Shown: positions 1 through 10,691, numbered from the stretch's first letter. The stretch: DNA of 64,000 nt from Cladocopium goreaui (GCA_947184155.2 CAMXCT020001114.1:702971-766970); one strand, 5' to 3'. The notes: generated by a model not told the origin, from the sequence alone. A program made the numbers and translations.

Positions 1-302
1 GCGCCTTAAATAACAAACATACCGTTCATTCAAAGGAATTCGACTCTACGGTCAAAAGTTACAATAAACCCCCAACATCTGCAGGTTGAGGTGTTCGATT
101 TAAACATTAATTGTCACATGAGGCCCGAGCACCGCTAAAGCACCCTTTCATTGTCCGTGTCAGGGTTTTGCTTTCTCGCATGTGCATGAACCTGAAATAA
201 ACGGTTTTGGGATATGGGTGAGTCTCAACATGTGTTGTACCGCCCAAAATGGCAATGTTACTGTAAAAAATGATACAAGGATGATAGGAGAATGATGGGA
301 GA

Positions 303-638
303 ATGATTATGTTGATGATGATGATGATGATGATAATGATGATAGGAAAAAAAACACTATTTCATGAACTATATACTGTTTCAGAGGATTTCAGATATCT
401 TGGTACGGAACTAAACCTATGTTGGGGTGTTTTCAGGGATTCCGTATACCGTTATTTAGGATCAGGCCATTGTGAGGTCGCAATAACTGACCCATTCCCA
501 GACAGATACATTAAAAGGAGAGCCAAGGAGCTCCAATCAGAGTTTCCCAGCCACGTTGCTGGTGCTTGTTATGATTCCGATCCCTTTGATTCTCCATTAA
601 TTCTCATTTTATGGTTAAATCATGTTAAATCATCTTAA
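303..638 (+). CDS. Plus-strand exon candidate, unknown protein
   Basis: An open frame of about 98 codons follows a (GAT)n run and has a varied composition (motifs LGTELNLCWGVF and YIKRRAKELQSEF) unlike the repeat-derived frames nearby. An AG acceptor-like TTTTCAG lies inside it near 437, so the true exon may be shorter. I do not recognise the family. It is one of few segments where the plus strand reads better than the minus, so it could be the end of a convergent gene, a pseudogene or chance. Confidence 0.25.
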   Translation: MIMLMMMMMMIMMIGKKTLFHELYTVSEDFRYLGTELNLCWGVFRDSVYRYLGSGHCEVAITDPFPDRYIKRRAKELQSEFPSHVAGACYDSDPFDSPLILILWLNHVKSS

Positions 639-715
639 ATCACCATGCTAATAAGTTGTTTAGTGCACATCTCAAAATGTTGGACATTCATTCAATTCCC
701 TCGTATTTGTTGCCA

Positions 716-842
716 GGCTTCGCACCAGCTTCGAGAAAAAAGCCGAGCACTATAGGTCCAGGTTGCAGCGGAAATGCCGCAGCGGAAAACGAGCCGGGCC
801 GCTTCGTGGCTGCGGGTGTGTCACGGTGTGTCTCAAAATGAT
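716..842 (+). CDS. Possible basic coiled-coil exon, strand uncertain
   Basis: The sequence after TTTGTTGCCAG is GC-richer than its surroundings and reads on the plus strand as a charged, helix-like peptide (FEKKAEHYRSRLQRKC). The minus strand also stays open (GPIVLGFFLEAGAKPG). The acceptor-like sequence favours plus, possibly continuing the 303-638 candidate. Function unknown. Confidence 0.2.
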
Positions 843-1114
843 GGGGATACAAACCATGCAACAATGGGATACTAATGAGGATTAATGGATATGGAAATCA
901 CCGTGCAAATATCAAATATCTATCGTATTTATTCGTTTTTGCTGTTGTTTTTTTTTCCTTAATAGGATCGCCATATGTTTCCCAATGTTGCCATATAACT
1001 TGGGGTAGCCGCTGGTTTCGCAGAAACACATTTTGGGGGACCCCAAATTCATCATTGCGCGTCTGTGGCACCCGCAAAATGGGCGGGGTGCCCAATATAA
1101 AATATTATTCTGTG

Positions 1115-1217
1115 TACAACTAACAGTGATGATAGTTATACAACTAACAATGATGATAGTTGTATAACTAACAATGATGATAGTTGTACAATTGTACAAC
1201 TAACAATGATGGTTGTC
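1115..1217. repeat. Tandem repeat, ~27-bp unit
   Basis: About four copies of a unit built on ACTAACAATGATGATAGTTGT. Intergenic or intronic; no coding value. Confidence 0.85.
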
Positions 1218-1258
1218 ATGCACGATTAATGGGGATGGTGGTGATCTACTAGATCTAA

Positions 1259-1465
1259 TCATGGTTTTTCACATTCCAAAGATGTAGAATTCACCCAGTG
1301 CTTGGCGAAGATGTTGGGCCACCTTTTGGAAAGTCCCCATGGCCCGTGCCAGGCCCACCTCAAAAAAACGAAGCTTCGACGACGACTTGGAGCTCCGACT
1401 TCACCATCAATCCTCCTGCAATCTATCCATGGCACTATGGCTCGGCTCAGCACAACGGCGAACAC
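1259..1465 (-). CDS. Exon candidate, unknown
   Basis: A GC-richer island, open on minus for 68 codons (motifs AIVPWIDCRRIDGE, WAWHGPWGLSKRW). The plus strand is also open in two frames, one reading CLAKMLGHLLESPHG, so strand and frame are unsettled. No family recognised. Confidence 0.22.
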   Translation of the reverse strand: MFAVVLSRAIVPWIDCRRIDGEVGAPSRRRSFVFLRWAWHGPWGLSKRWPNIFAKHWVNSTSLECEKP

Positions 1466-1577
1466 GAAAACAATTGCTTAATGGACGCTCATAGGTTGTG
1501 AACCATCTCCATATGACTGAAATCATTGGGAACTTTGCTGACATCACTGTGGACCGCTTAGATTTCAATGGCCGTGT

Positions 1578-1715
1578 TCACATTTTGACGACCCTGGCAC
1601 TTGGCTTCCTCCAGACCAAGGCTTTCCTGATGTCTTTGTTCTCGGCCTCAGGGAGCAAGGCCGTGGGCACACGAAAAAGTGGGTCAAATGGAGCATGGCC
1701 ACGAACATCCAACAT
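1578..1715 (-). CDS. Small ORF or terminal exon, unknown
   Basis: A 45-residue minus-strand frame runs from an ATG at 1715 to a TGA at 1578. It reads VPTALLPEAENKDIRKALVW and ends SARVVKM; the acidic/basic mix is protein-like. It may be a 3' terminal exon rather than a complete gene. A hydrophobic plus-strand frame overlaps it but is less convincing. Confidence 0.35.
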   Translation of the reverse strand: MLDVRGHAPFDPLFRVPTALLPEAENKDIRKALVWRKPSARVVKM

Positions 1716-1841
1716 GTTTGTTCTTGGATTTAAGCAGATGAAGTTATAGTTATAGTTGGATTATAGTTCATCCAATTATAGTAAATTATGGATGAGCATC
1801 CAGTATTGTATAATTATAGTTCATCCCATTGAGTTGGATTT

Positions 1842-1930
1842 CTAGATGTCTAATCGATTGCTTTGCAAAAGAAATGGTGAACAAAATGGTGTTTCTCCTC
1901 TGCCATAGTTTAGGAACCACTTGGGTTTGT
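1842..1930 (-). CDS. Exon after a palindromic intron element
   Basis: The exon starts right after a pyrimidine-rich acceptor (CTATTTTCAG) supplied by the end of the repeat element at 1923-2028. It reads DKPKWFLNYGRGETPF and reaches a TAG at 1842. The first codon is completed by the last base of the exon at 2027-2088, so the two are in phase. It could be the 3' end of a gene. Function unknown. Confidence 0.4.
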
Positions 1931-2028
1931 CTGAAAATAGGGTATATTCCCAATTATAGCCATTTAATAGGGATAATGATCATTAACCATGCATTGGGTT
2001 TAGGGGTACACTATTTTCAGACACACCC
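1923..2028. mobile_element. Palindromic element, GTTTGTCTGAAAATAG family
   Basis: A 106-bp element with inverted ends (GGGTTTGTCTGAAAATAG and its complement) flanked by the direct repeat ACTT at 1919-1922 and 2029-2032. Read on minus it forms an entire intron: donor GG|GTGTGTCTG and acceptor TTTTCAG|ACAAACCC, with phase-compatible exons on both sides. Related copies lie near 31.8, 41.2, 59.3 and, degraded, 21.7 and 63.25 kb. Confidence 0.6.
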
Positions 2029-2088
2029 ACTTCCGAAACCAAGGCACGCTCTAACACCCGTCGCAGGGCATCGCTGCGCTTGCTGCTC
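2027..2088 (-). CDS. Short helical exon
   Basis: Starts after CCCACCAG and ends at the donor inside the neighbouring palindromic element. It reads SSKRSDALRRVLERALVSEV, an amphipathic helix. Entry phase is one base; exit leaves one base, completed by AC of the next exon (Asp). Family unknown; it fits the coiled-coil exons farther right. Confidence 0.45.
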
Positions 2089-2136
2089 CTGGTGGGATAA
2101 GCGGTAACTAATCATTGGTAGTCTGCAAACCTAATA

Positions 2137-2285
2137 AAATATAGGGGTAAACATGGGTAAAGTGGAATATATATATATATAGGGAATCACCATAAAATAT
2201 GGGGATAAACCCTGGTTATCTATAAAATATAGGGGTAAACCCTGGTTATCTATAAAATATAGTGGTAAACCCTGGTAAACATTCC
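2137..2285. repeat. Tandem repeat, ~30-bp unit
   Basis: Three to four copies built on AAAATATAGGGGTAAACC, with an AT run in the first unit. Non-coding. Confidence 0.8.
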
Positions 2286-2350
2286 CTCCACCAATCCAGT
2301 GATATCTATAACTGTCACATTACTGGAACTAAAAGTGATCTAAGTGATAT

Positions 2351-2451
2351 CTAAGGCTCTAAGGCAACGAGGACTGGCTCAGTCCTTTCAGCAGTGCGCT
2401 GCTTTTCTTCTTTCTCTTGCACTTGCTGTTCCTCGGGCGGCTCGCACTTCA
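2351..2451 (-). CDS. Coiled-coil exon, Glu/Gln-rich
   Basis: After the acceptor ATCATAG the minus strand reads VKCEPPEEQQVQEKEEKQR and stays open to a TAG at 2351. Highly charged and heptad-like. The TAG may be a true stop, or the exon may end earlier at GTCCTC or GTTGCC. Part of the coiled-coil series that runs to 33.6 kb. Confidence 0.45.
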
Positions 2452-2578
2452 CTATGATCAAGGCAGCTGAGGTTCACCGCTTTGATGCCACACTACTCTG
2501 AAGATCTTCGAGGACTCCTTAACAACATTGTCAAGGAGAACTTCGGAGAACACTGCATATTAGGTCATGTTTGATAGG

Positions 2579-2665
2579 CCACCCCTACTACAACGCTGGC
2601 TTGCCTCGGCCTCTTTGTGTCTCAGTTCGATGCGTTCCTGTCTTCCGCAAATTGGTATTCAGCCA
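2579..2665 (-). CDS. Coiled-coil exon
   Basis: Minus frame reads GRQERIELRHKEAEASQRC, a charged helix. Edges are not fixed. Same style as the exons at 2.4 and 3.2 kb. Confidence 0.35.
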
Positions 2666-3109
2666 GGGGGACCCATGGCCAAAATCATGCAAAAAGGGTC
2701 TATTTTGGACGTGAACGCATTTTTTGTTGAGAAACCCAGCTCGATCTGTCACCTTCGCACATTTGGATACATTCGGTAGATAGAGATAGGCTACGGGAAT
2801 CCATGTGAAACACCATAAACATACCCATCTGCCCATTCGGCACTTGAACCATTCGGCTCTAGAGGCCCCCGGTCGAACTGGTAGTGTGATCCCCATAATG
2901 TGTTGGGTTCTATCCACGATTTTGTACTAAGCAGATAAAACATATCCATTATATCCATGCGATTTTTGGTTCACATCCTTTTCTTATCATTTTCATTTTG
3001 TCATCAAGTCCAGGTGTTTCCTGATAAAGTATATAATTAATAATGTTCCTGATAAAGTATATAAATATATAATATTATATAATATTATATAATTACAGTA
3101 GCATCCAGA

Positions 3110-3285
3110 GTTTTCCTCGCTCCCCGTCATTTCTGCTTTGATCTCCCCGTCCAAATCAAGAGCCTGGCCTTCCAATTCACCTGCGAGGCGTTTGCAACTT
3201 CCGGCGGAGCAGCGTTCCTGAACTGATTCACCACATCTGATTTGTCGTGATGTCCAAATGGTTCCAAGGCACTCAAAGTACCTAT
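3110..3285 (-). CDS. Coiled-coil exon
   Basis: Minus frame reads KRLAGELEGQALDLDGEIKA within an open stretch of about 55 codons. Composition differs sharply from the AT-rich flanks. No enzyme motif visible. Confidence 0.45.
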
Positions 3286-3403
3286 TATAACAAGAAAAAA
3301 CAACTAAAAACAAAAATTATATGGTGTACAAGACCACTTGTTATGGGTCAATAAAGTGTTTATGTTGAAACAATCACGGAAAACTACAGCAAATCACAAT
3401 TTC

Positions 3404-3612
3404 TCAGAGTTCCAATTTCGAATGAATCTGGCGCCCACTGGTTGAGTAGCTTTTGAAACAACTTCGTGTCCTCTGGGGTTCACATTCACTATTTACGTCT
3501 TCACGGATTTGAACATCTGCAGCTTGTGAGCTATCCAACAGGAAAATCCATACGCTGAGATTCCCCGTTTCGCCACTATAAATATCAGTAGTCATGTTCA
3601 GTCCTCTGCTCA
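3404..3612 (-). CDS. Exon, unknown protein
   Basis: Open minus frame of about 70 codons with motifs LNMTTDIYSGETGNLSVWIF and SSQAADVQIREDVNSE. Mixed composition, no repeats. Possibly a beta-rich segment; family not recognised. The internal ATG at 3598 is not taken as a start because the frame is open upstream. Confidence 0.45.
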
Positions 3613-3837
3613 CTCTTGCCTGCAGATTCACGCCTTGAGGCCGGGATAAATGTCTTAAGGTTGGATGGGTATCACAATACCACTTTGTTTTTTCTCAATC
3701 AATTACCCAATTCTGTGTTTTTGACCATTTATATCAAAGACCTAAATATTACCCAATTCTTTGTCATCAATCGTTTGATATTAATATATTTCTTTTGGTG
3801 TGGAACTTTCTGCCACGCGTTCGGTGGTAGAGCTGCC

Positions 3838-3985
3838 TCTTAGATCCATGGTGCCCCGTCGAGTCTGTTGAGATTCTGACTTCCGCAAACGGTCCCGCAG
3901 CCGCTCAGTCGCTGCTGCCGGCCTGTGGTCCAACTGGGCACGTTGAATCTTCACCACAGACGAAAAATCCACAACAAGTACATAC
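3838..3985 (-). CDS. Coiled-coil exon
   Basis: Minus frame reads VVKIQRAQLDHRPAAATERL and RDRLRKSESQQTRRG, charged and helical. Probably the same protein as the neighbouring exons; boundaries approximate. Confidence 0.45.
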
Positions 3986-4434
3986 CAAGGCACTCAAAGT
4001 AGACACAAAAATTGGTGAACATAGTTAAAATATGTTAAAATGGTTTTCAAATGGGCAATGGACTGTGTAGGCCCAAACACTACTCAATTAGATCTCGTTG
4101 AGGATGTCAAAGCAACCCAAAAATCCTAGTCAATTGGGAAATTCAACTCAGATAGGGATGGAAGAGAACAGACATTTTGTCAAGCCAAACAAACACATTT
4201 GCCATGTCATCCTGTGCACAAAAAAAACCAAGCATCTGGCGGAGCGACACTTCCTGCAAAGGTCAATGAGTTCCGAGGCTCCGAGATAGCAACTGACAAG
4301 AGATGGGACATGATGACATGATATGTTTTTGGGCAGGTGTGGGCATCAAGACCTTTCAACCCTCACCTAGATGATCCTAGATGTATTTCAATCTGTTTCG
4401 GCTATTTTGAATGTGCAATTCTGTAGCATGCAAT

Positions 4435-4545
4435 TCTGTCACTCCAAAGCTCCTTTCGCGGGGGAACTCTCCGATGGAACTGCTTTGGACGCCTGGCAGC
4501 GACAAGCGTCGGCCCGTGGAAGTGAACACCCTTGCGTGTGAACAC
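4435..4545 (-). CDS. Exon candidate
   Basis: GC-richer island; best minus frame reads SLPRADACRCQASKAVPSES. No recognisable domain; frame choice rests on composition only. Confidence 0.28.
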
Positions 4546-5099
4546 CTTCCTATTTCAGAAAAGGGGTAATCATATACTCATGCCCAGTAATACTCTAGCA
4601 AAAAACATGTAGCGCGATTGCTGCTATAACATTGGTTCCCCATGTTTCAAATTTTGCTACCCTTCATACAAAATGTTAATATTAAATCATCTAAACCAGC
4701 AGGGGCTGATTGGCCATTGAACACCTGGAGCTGTTTTAAGATGATGGCCTTCCCAAAAAACATATTCCCAATGGATTCCCCCAACAGATGTTCATCCGTT
4801 AGGTTTGTCTGAAAAGTGGATATATAGCCCCTTCAGCGTTTCATCAATGTTTGTCATCATATATCATCAGAATATCATGGTTTATCATCATGTCAATATC
4901 ATATAGATACCAGTAGTGCCGCACAAGGCGGTGGCGGAAGTTTCACAAAATAGGAAACTTATAGGAGAGGTTGGTTTTTGTGAATCACGGATGGCAGAGC
5001 GAATCCACTGATGGACCGACAGGTGGTTGGAGTCGGAGTTGTGTTTTTCGGAATGGTCGCAATGGTTGCAGTGGTCACCTTACCACAACTGCTGGATGT

Positions 5100-5760
5100 A
5101 GTGTGGTGTAGTGCAGTTGTAGTTGCAGTTGTAGCTGTAGTTGTAGTTGTGGTGTAGTGTAATTAGTGTAGTGTAGTTGCAGTTGTGGTGGTGTAATGAG
5201 TGTAGTGTAATGTAATGTAATGCAATGTGGTGAAGCCGTAGCTGTAATGTAGTGTAATTAGTGTGTTCGCAGGTGCAATTGTTTGTAGTCGTGGTGTGGT
5301 GTAATTAGTGTAGCGTAATGCAGCATAATGCCGTGTATTGTTGTGTAGTGTAGTGCGGGATAGTGTAGTGTAGTGTAGCGTAGCGTAGTGTAGTGTAGTG
5401 CAGTGTAATGTAGTGGTAGTTGTACTTGTAGTTGCAGTTGCAGCTGCAGTTGTAGTTGTAGTGCAATGCAATGTAATCAGTGTAGTGTAGTGTAGTGTAG
5501 TGTAGTGTACTGTAGTGTAGTGTTGTGTTGTGTAGTGTAGTGTAGTGTAACGTCGTGTAAATGTACCATTGTTGTAGTTGTAGTTGTACTTAGCGTAGTG
5601 TAGTGTAGTTGTAATTGAAGTCGTAGTTGTGGTAGTAGTAGTTGTTGTAGTTGTTAGTGTAATTGGTGTAGTGTAGTGTAATGTAGCGTAGTATGTTTGC
5701 ATTTGCAGTTGTAGCAGTAGTCTAGTGTAGTGGTAGTTGTAGTTGTTGTAGTTGTAACAT
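5100..5760. repeat. TAGTG/TTGTAG low-complexity tract
   Basis: Imperfect pentamer and hexamer repeats. The long minus frame here (Thr/Leu/His/Tyr only, YTTLHYTTLHY) is a product of the repeat and not a gene. Confidence 0.9.
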
Positions 5761-5763
5761 GTT

Positions 5764-5892
5764 GTAACTGTCTATCTATCGATCTATCGATCGATCTATC
5801 TATTCTATCTAATCTATCTAATCTATCTAATCTATCTAATCTATCTAATCTATCTAATCTATCTAATCTATCTAATCTATCTAATCTATCTA

Positions 5893-5951
<59 letters not shown>

Positions 5952-6047
5952 TAATCTAATCTAATCTAATCTAATCTCTATCTATCTATCTATCTATCTA
6001 TCTATATATCTATTCAATCTATGTATCTATGTATCTATCTATCTATC

Positions 6048-6089
<42 letters not shown>

Positions 6090-6373
6090 ATCTATATAAT
6101 CTATTCAATCTATTTATCTATGCATCTATGTATCTATCTATCTATCTATCTATCTTTCCATCTATCCATCTAATTATCTATCTATCTAACTCTAATCTAA
6201 TCTAATCTAATCTCTATCTATCTATCTATCTATCTATCTAATCTATATAATCTATTCAATCTATGTATCTATGCATCTATGTATCTATCTATCTATCTAT
6301 CTATCTTTCCATCTATCCATCTAATTATCTATCTATCTAACTCTAATCTAATCTAATCTAATCTAATCTAATC

Positions 6374-6405
<32 letters not shown>

Positions 6406-6542
6406 ATCTATCTATCTATCTATCGATCTATCGATCTATCGGTCTATCGATCTATCGATCTATCGACTATCGATCCATCGATCCATCGATCCATCGATCT
6501 ATCGATCTATCGATCTCTCTCTCTCTCTCTCTCTCTCTCCAT
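5764..6542. repeat. CTAT/AATCT/ATCG microsatellite block
   Basis: About 780 bp of CTAT, CTAAT, AATCAATC and CGAT runs ending in (CT)n. An internal ~150-bp segment with TTCAATCTATGTATCTATG appears at least twice, showing higher-order duplication. Confidence 0.95.
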
Positions 6543-6596
6543 CCGTCGATCTGCAAGCTTGAAAACGAAGCTATTCTGCAAGACCCCCTCAGTTTT

Positions 6597-6845
6597 TGAA
6601 CTTGGCAACATCAAAAACGCAGCAATTCAGCGAGACTTCCTCAATTTTTGAGCTTGACGAACGTCCAAAAGTGCTCCGTTCCCCTCAGTTTTTTGCACTT
6701 TTGACTTCGAAATGTGCTTCGCGCCACAACGGTGTGCACTTTTTCGACATCTCAACTTCCAAAAGTGGTCCGAGAATGGTGTGTTTTGTACATTTTGACT
6801 TCGAAATGTGCTTCGCGCCACAACGGCGTGCAATTTTTCATCTCT
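6597..6845. repeat. ~90-bp tandem units, copy 1
   Basis: Two to three diverged units built on CGAAATGTGCTTCGCGCCAC and CTTCCAAAAGTGGTCCGA. Open on both strands (plus motif MCFAPQRRAIFH), which reflects the unit and not necessarily coding. I recall such peptides among automatically predicted Symbiodiniaceae proteins. Confidence 0.7.
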
Positions 6846-7204
6846 CATCTGCCCAGCAGGCTCCGCACCCGCCGCTTTAGCGAGCCTCTTTTCGACCCGT
6901 CGGAGCCACAAATCATTGCAAAAAAAAACATGTTTCACGACTTTCCTACCTTTTCGCGCACCTGGATCTTCTTTCTTCTGAGATTTTCTCTTTCTTCTTC
7001 TCTTCTCTTCTCTGACTCTTCCCATCTCTGCGACTCTTCCCATCTCTGCTTTTCATCTGTCCATATTGTCGGAAGTTTGACTTCTAAACCTCCTTCGATA
7101 ATATCATCGTATATATATATATATATAATCATAGCAATTATATCATCATATGAATCATATATGTCTTCATGGATTATCATCATTTTCCCACTTAAAATCC
7201 CTAG

Positions 7205-7340
7205 GTTGGGGATATACCGCTCACCGGTCGCCGGGGACAATCCCCAGGCTGAAGAATCCCGTGGCGCCTCAGCCCGAAGCTTTCGAAGTTCCAAGGGCGT
7301 CAGCATGCTTTCGCCTGATGAAGCCAGCTTTTCATTGGAT
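7205..7340 (-). CDS. Exon candidate, frame uncertain
   Basis: A GC-richer island just outside the composite repeat. Minus reads MLTPLELRKLRAEAPRDSSA; the plus strand is also open. Helical character fits the minus-strand series. Confidence 0.22.
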
Positions 7341-7689
7341 GATTTGAACCACTACAACTTAGTATATCTGAGTATATCTTAGATTATCTTAGTATATCAT
7401 CTTCCATACTTCTTTACAAGGAGTACTTATAATATATCTTAGTATACGCATACACGCATATACTTAACCAAAGGAGTTCTCAGTGGGTTTGAACAGATCC
7501 AATTGATCCAATACATTCCACCGGGCATTCCACAGCACTTGGGGCCCAAAAATCAGCTGCGCCTGCATCAGAACTTTTTCCATCCAGCTTCGGTGTTGAA
7601 TCTGCAGTGGAGTCCTTTGCGGCTGCCCATCACGTGCGGTGCGGTGGAGTCATGTGGCGTCACAAATAGAGTCAGGAGAGATCAAGAAC

Positions 7690-7925
7690 ATCTACAACCA
7701 CCAACAAGTGGAAGGTGACTGGAACACACCCGGTTTGGAACATAGAGATTCCACAAGCCCGGCATAGCCCGGCACTCTCCTGCATGTCTTGCCTGTCTCG
7801 CTCAGACTGCAGGGGGGGCGCTGCGAGATTGGCCAAAAGAGCCTGGTTGACATTGCTGGTGGTGGCTTCCACAGAACTACGAGAAACGGTGGAGACATCC
7901 ACAGCAAGGGGCAAAACCACTCAGA
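7690..7925 (-). CDS. Exon, unknown protein
   Basis: Minus frame of about 80 codons with motifs STVSRSSVEATTSNVNQALL and SERDRQDMQESAGLC. Balanced composition, open throughout. A second minus frame is hydrophobic but shorter in protein-like content. No family recognised. Confidence 0.42.
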
Positions 7926-8379
7926 CACGGCGGAGTAAGTGGCAAACAACATGAGAACAGTAGCAACAAATACCAACAGTATAGATACCTTTAGGAATTC
8001 AGTGGAATTTCAACCAACAACAACTCGAAACATGTTGAACACTGAATTGTATTTGGCTGGTCAGAATTTAAACAAGCCCTGTGATGGTTGGTCTACCACT
8101 GAAATTATCAGGCCATGCGGGCCTAATTGGTATGCAAGTAATTTCAGCAAAACCCACATATTCCTATTATCCTTGGGTAGTGTTGGTTAAATCCAAATGT
8201 GTTGCGATTTAATTTGCCATGTTTCATGGTTATTTTTGTTGTCGGTTCAACAAACCCCATGTGAAGTCTGAAACTATTGACCGTATTGATCAGTATTTAA
8301 TCCACACTATTGGCTATAAGTATAACTTACCAACCAATTCTCACCGACCTACAACTTATGTAACTCACAAAAAAAATAT

Positions 8380-8484
8380 TTGGTAATTTAACATAGCTAT
8401 TGAAAATTGCCCATGAAAATAGTGGATTTACCCATGAAAAACATGGTGATTGTCTATAGTTATGTAAACGTTTACCAGAAGGTA
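8380..8484. mobile_element. TA/CCCTCTGG palindromic element, degraded left end
   Basis: Inner sequence TTTAACATAGCTATTGAAAA and right end GTTTACCAGAAGGTA match the palindromic family. The left end has lost CCAG (now ACCAAATA). On minus the right end provides a donor (CTTCTG|GTAAAC) at the end of the exon at 8,487. Confidence 0.6.
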
Positions 8485-8486
8485 AG

Positions 8487-8668
8487 TAAGCCCCTAAATA
8501 TATCCCAAAACACCGGTCGTTGTGGCGGCTGAAAACCGCACCGACCAAAAACCGCACCTCCATCGTGGTGTCAAGGGCGGTCGGTGGTGTCAACATGAAA
8601 TCTTCATCCACTGCCTGGCAGCGTTCAGACACGTGACCATCCCAGGCATTTTGTAGGCAGTGAAACGC
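8487..8668 (-). CDS. Exon ending at a palindromic element
   Basis: Minus frame reads GHVSERCQAVDEDFMLTPPT then TTMEVRFLVGAVFSRHNDR and runs without a stop to the element at 8,380-8,484, where CTTCTG|GTAAAC gives a donor. The next exon was not resolved: a simple join to a micro-exon near 8,335 would hit a stop. Confidence 0.42.
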
Positions 8669-9082
8669 ATGTGTATCTGTAGAGATTGAAGATATAACTG
8701 GGCAATGATATGGATAATATATGGATATTATTATTAACATGAATGTAATTAGTTATTATCCAACTTGCACCAACTTAATAACTGGGATGCACCAAAGATC
8801 ACCAAAGATCACCAAAGCATGTCATGATTAGCCCCAAACACCCTACCACAGCGTTTTTCTTAGAACTGCCTGGTTGGTGTATTCTTTCATTTTGCAAAAC
8901 TAACACACGAGTCCCTACTCGACCAGTTGCTTCGCCGTAGGTAGGGCATGTTTGATGGGGATCTCAGATATGACGAGTCATTTGATATGAAGTCATCATT
9001 GTTTCCATGGAAATGAAAGACGAAAGAAACGATGTAAAATACGCATGAAAAACAAACAAAACCCATCACCCAGCCTACCATT

Positions 9083-9272
9083 ACAAACAGGCAATTTTTG
9101 TCTTGGTCGTCCCCATCAGCAGGCATCGCAAGCACCATGATCTGAAGGCTGCACTTTTAGGAGAAAAAACGCCGTCTAGGCCAACCATTTTCTCGATGAG
9201 AATCTGCTGGGAAAGCAAAGTTGATCCGACGGGCACCAAAGAGGAGCCAATTGTGTCGATGCTCGTTGACTT
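9083..9272 (-). CDS. Exon, unknown protein
   Basis: Minus frame reads STSIDTIGSSLVPVGSTLLS and QILIEKMVGLDGVFSPKSAA, open for about 65 codons. Balanced composition; no domain recognised. Confidence 0.42.
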
Positions 9273-9729
9273 CGAATAATTCATGGGTCATTAAATGTCC
9301 CCATTGAACATCACCCAACCATTAGGTATATGGTCTATAATGGCTACTATAAGGTGATGTCCAATATACCCAAAATGGGACAGTTACCAACCCCTGTAAT
9401 TGATGACTGAAATTGCATTTTTCTGGTTGATGCCTCACTTTTGTTGACAAGACCGAAAAAAATACCGACCATTCTTGACCCACCATCCTTGGCTGTTGGA
9501 CCTAGTGATTTTGCTGCTTAAAAACATCATTTTTGCCGCAAAAAAGCTTCCACTTCTACCACAAACAGAAAGAAAGAAATGGGTATGGGTCAATACCTAT
9601 TAATACCATTTTTAGGGGAATGAACATCCATTTACCAGAAATTTTGATGTTCACCAGGGGTACAGTACAAGGTTTTGACCCACTGCCAAATGATGCCTCT
9701 GTCTTTGTTAACATGTTAAAGTCGGCCCC

Positions 9730-9845
9730 ATGGTCAGTGCCCCCATCCACCAACGTCCACCTCCGGCAAAACCAACGTGGGCGCTGGTGCCGCTAGCATT
9801 GGGGCTGCACCAAAGGCTTGACCACGTGCACCTTCCATGGTGGTG
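9730..9845 (-). CDS. Exon candidate, Ala/Pro/Val-rich
   Basis: GC-rich island. Minus reads AFGAAPMLAAPAPTLVLPEV; the plus strand is also open in part. Low-complexity linker-like content. Confidence 0.28.
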
Positions 9846-10557
9846 CTTGGCTGAAAGCATGTGATGTTCTCAATCATTGGGTTGTTACAAGGTGGGCATT
9901 TTCATGAAATAAGCTTTTAAATAACTTTTACCATCGATTAAAGGATTCCAATGTTAAATCCCTCTAAATAGTACCAAATATGTGGTTTCATCTCCTACTG
10001 ATCCTTGGTGTTTGATATGAATTGGAGAATGGGATAAATTATACATAGGTTATTATAAAATAGTTGTAAAGGTACAGGCTATAAACCATATTGTATCCCC
10101 ACTAATATCCCAGTACATCACCATTGGACCATAGATGGACCAAAAACCAGCCCCTAGACCTGCAGATTCCGGCTTGGCTCTCGCTTGGCCTTAGACGGAG
10201 CTGGATTGGCCTGGGAATATGTGCAGAAAACCCATGGGGTTTTGCCATCGCTGGAATTTCACCTAATCCATCCATCCTAAAAACATCAGTTGTTTTTTCC
10301 CAGGAAGCATCACCATTGAAAAAAACATATGGAGGTTTCCTAAAATATGGGTACCCCCCAAATCCATTTCAATGGGATTTTCCATTAGAAATTGATAAAC
10401 CACGTTCATTTGCACTCGTACTCCCTACGTTCACTTTTTGCCTAGATGATTTAAAAACACCTTTTACGAGACTTTAAAAAAAGCTAAGGTATCCCAATTT
10501 ATGGAATCCCCTATATCTTACCCATAGAAAAATGGATTAATATTTCATTTATCTGAA

Positions 10558-10655
10558 TTAAGGCCATAAAAGGGGATGATTTCCCTACAATGGACCATGA
10601 TTCCAGTGAGGGAGAACAATGAGGTCGTGATCAAATTTACCCAGATTGATGTTTT
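10558..10655. mobile_element. GGGTAAATT / AATTTACCCAGA family repeat
   Basis: Shares AAGGCCATAAAAGGGGATGA, CCATGATTCCAGTGAGGG and TGATCAAATTTACCCAGA with copies at about 60.82-60.91 kb, and more loosely at 22.59, 38.20, 62.19 and 62.78 kb. Full copies begin with the inverse (TCTGGGTAAATT), so this is another inverted-repeat family. Confidence 0.6.
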
Positions 10656-10691
10656 TCCAATGGAAACCAATCCACATATGTCACCCAGGAC

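Larger units (their letters stand above)
4905..7110. mobile_element. Composite repeat, copy 1
   Basis: The order is: a unique-like head (CGCACAAGGCGGTGGCGGAAG near 4,918), a TAGTG-rich tract, a long simple repeat, ~90-bp tandem units, and a pyrimidine-rich tail ending near TTTGACTTCTAAACCTCC. Head, TAGTG tract, tandem units and tail recur in the same order at 28,355-29,975, so the whole behaves as one repeat element. No transposase, reverse transcriptase or terminal repeat was found. Confidence 0.65.

Noticed and set aside
5163..5702. 179-codon minus frame rich in Thr/Leu/His/Tyr
   Set aside because: Translation of a TAGTG-type simple repeat; composition and periodicity explain the lack of stops.
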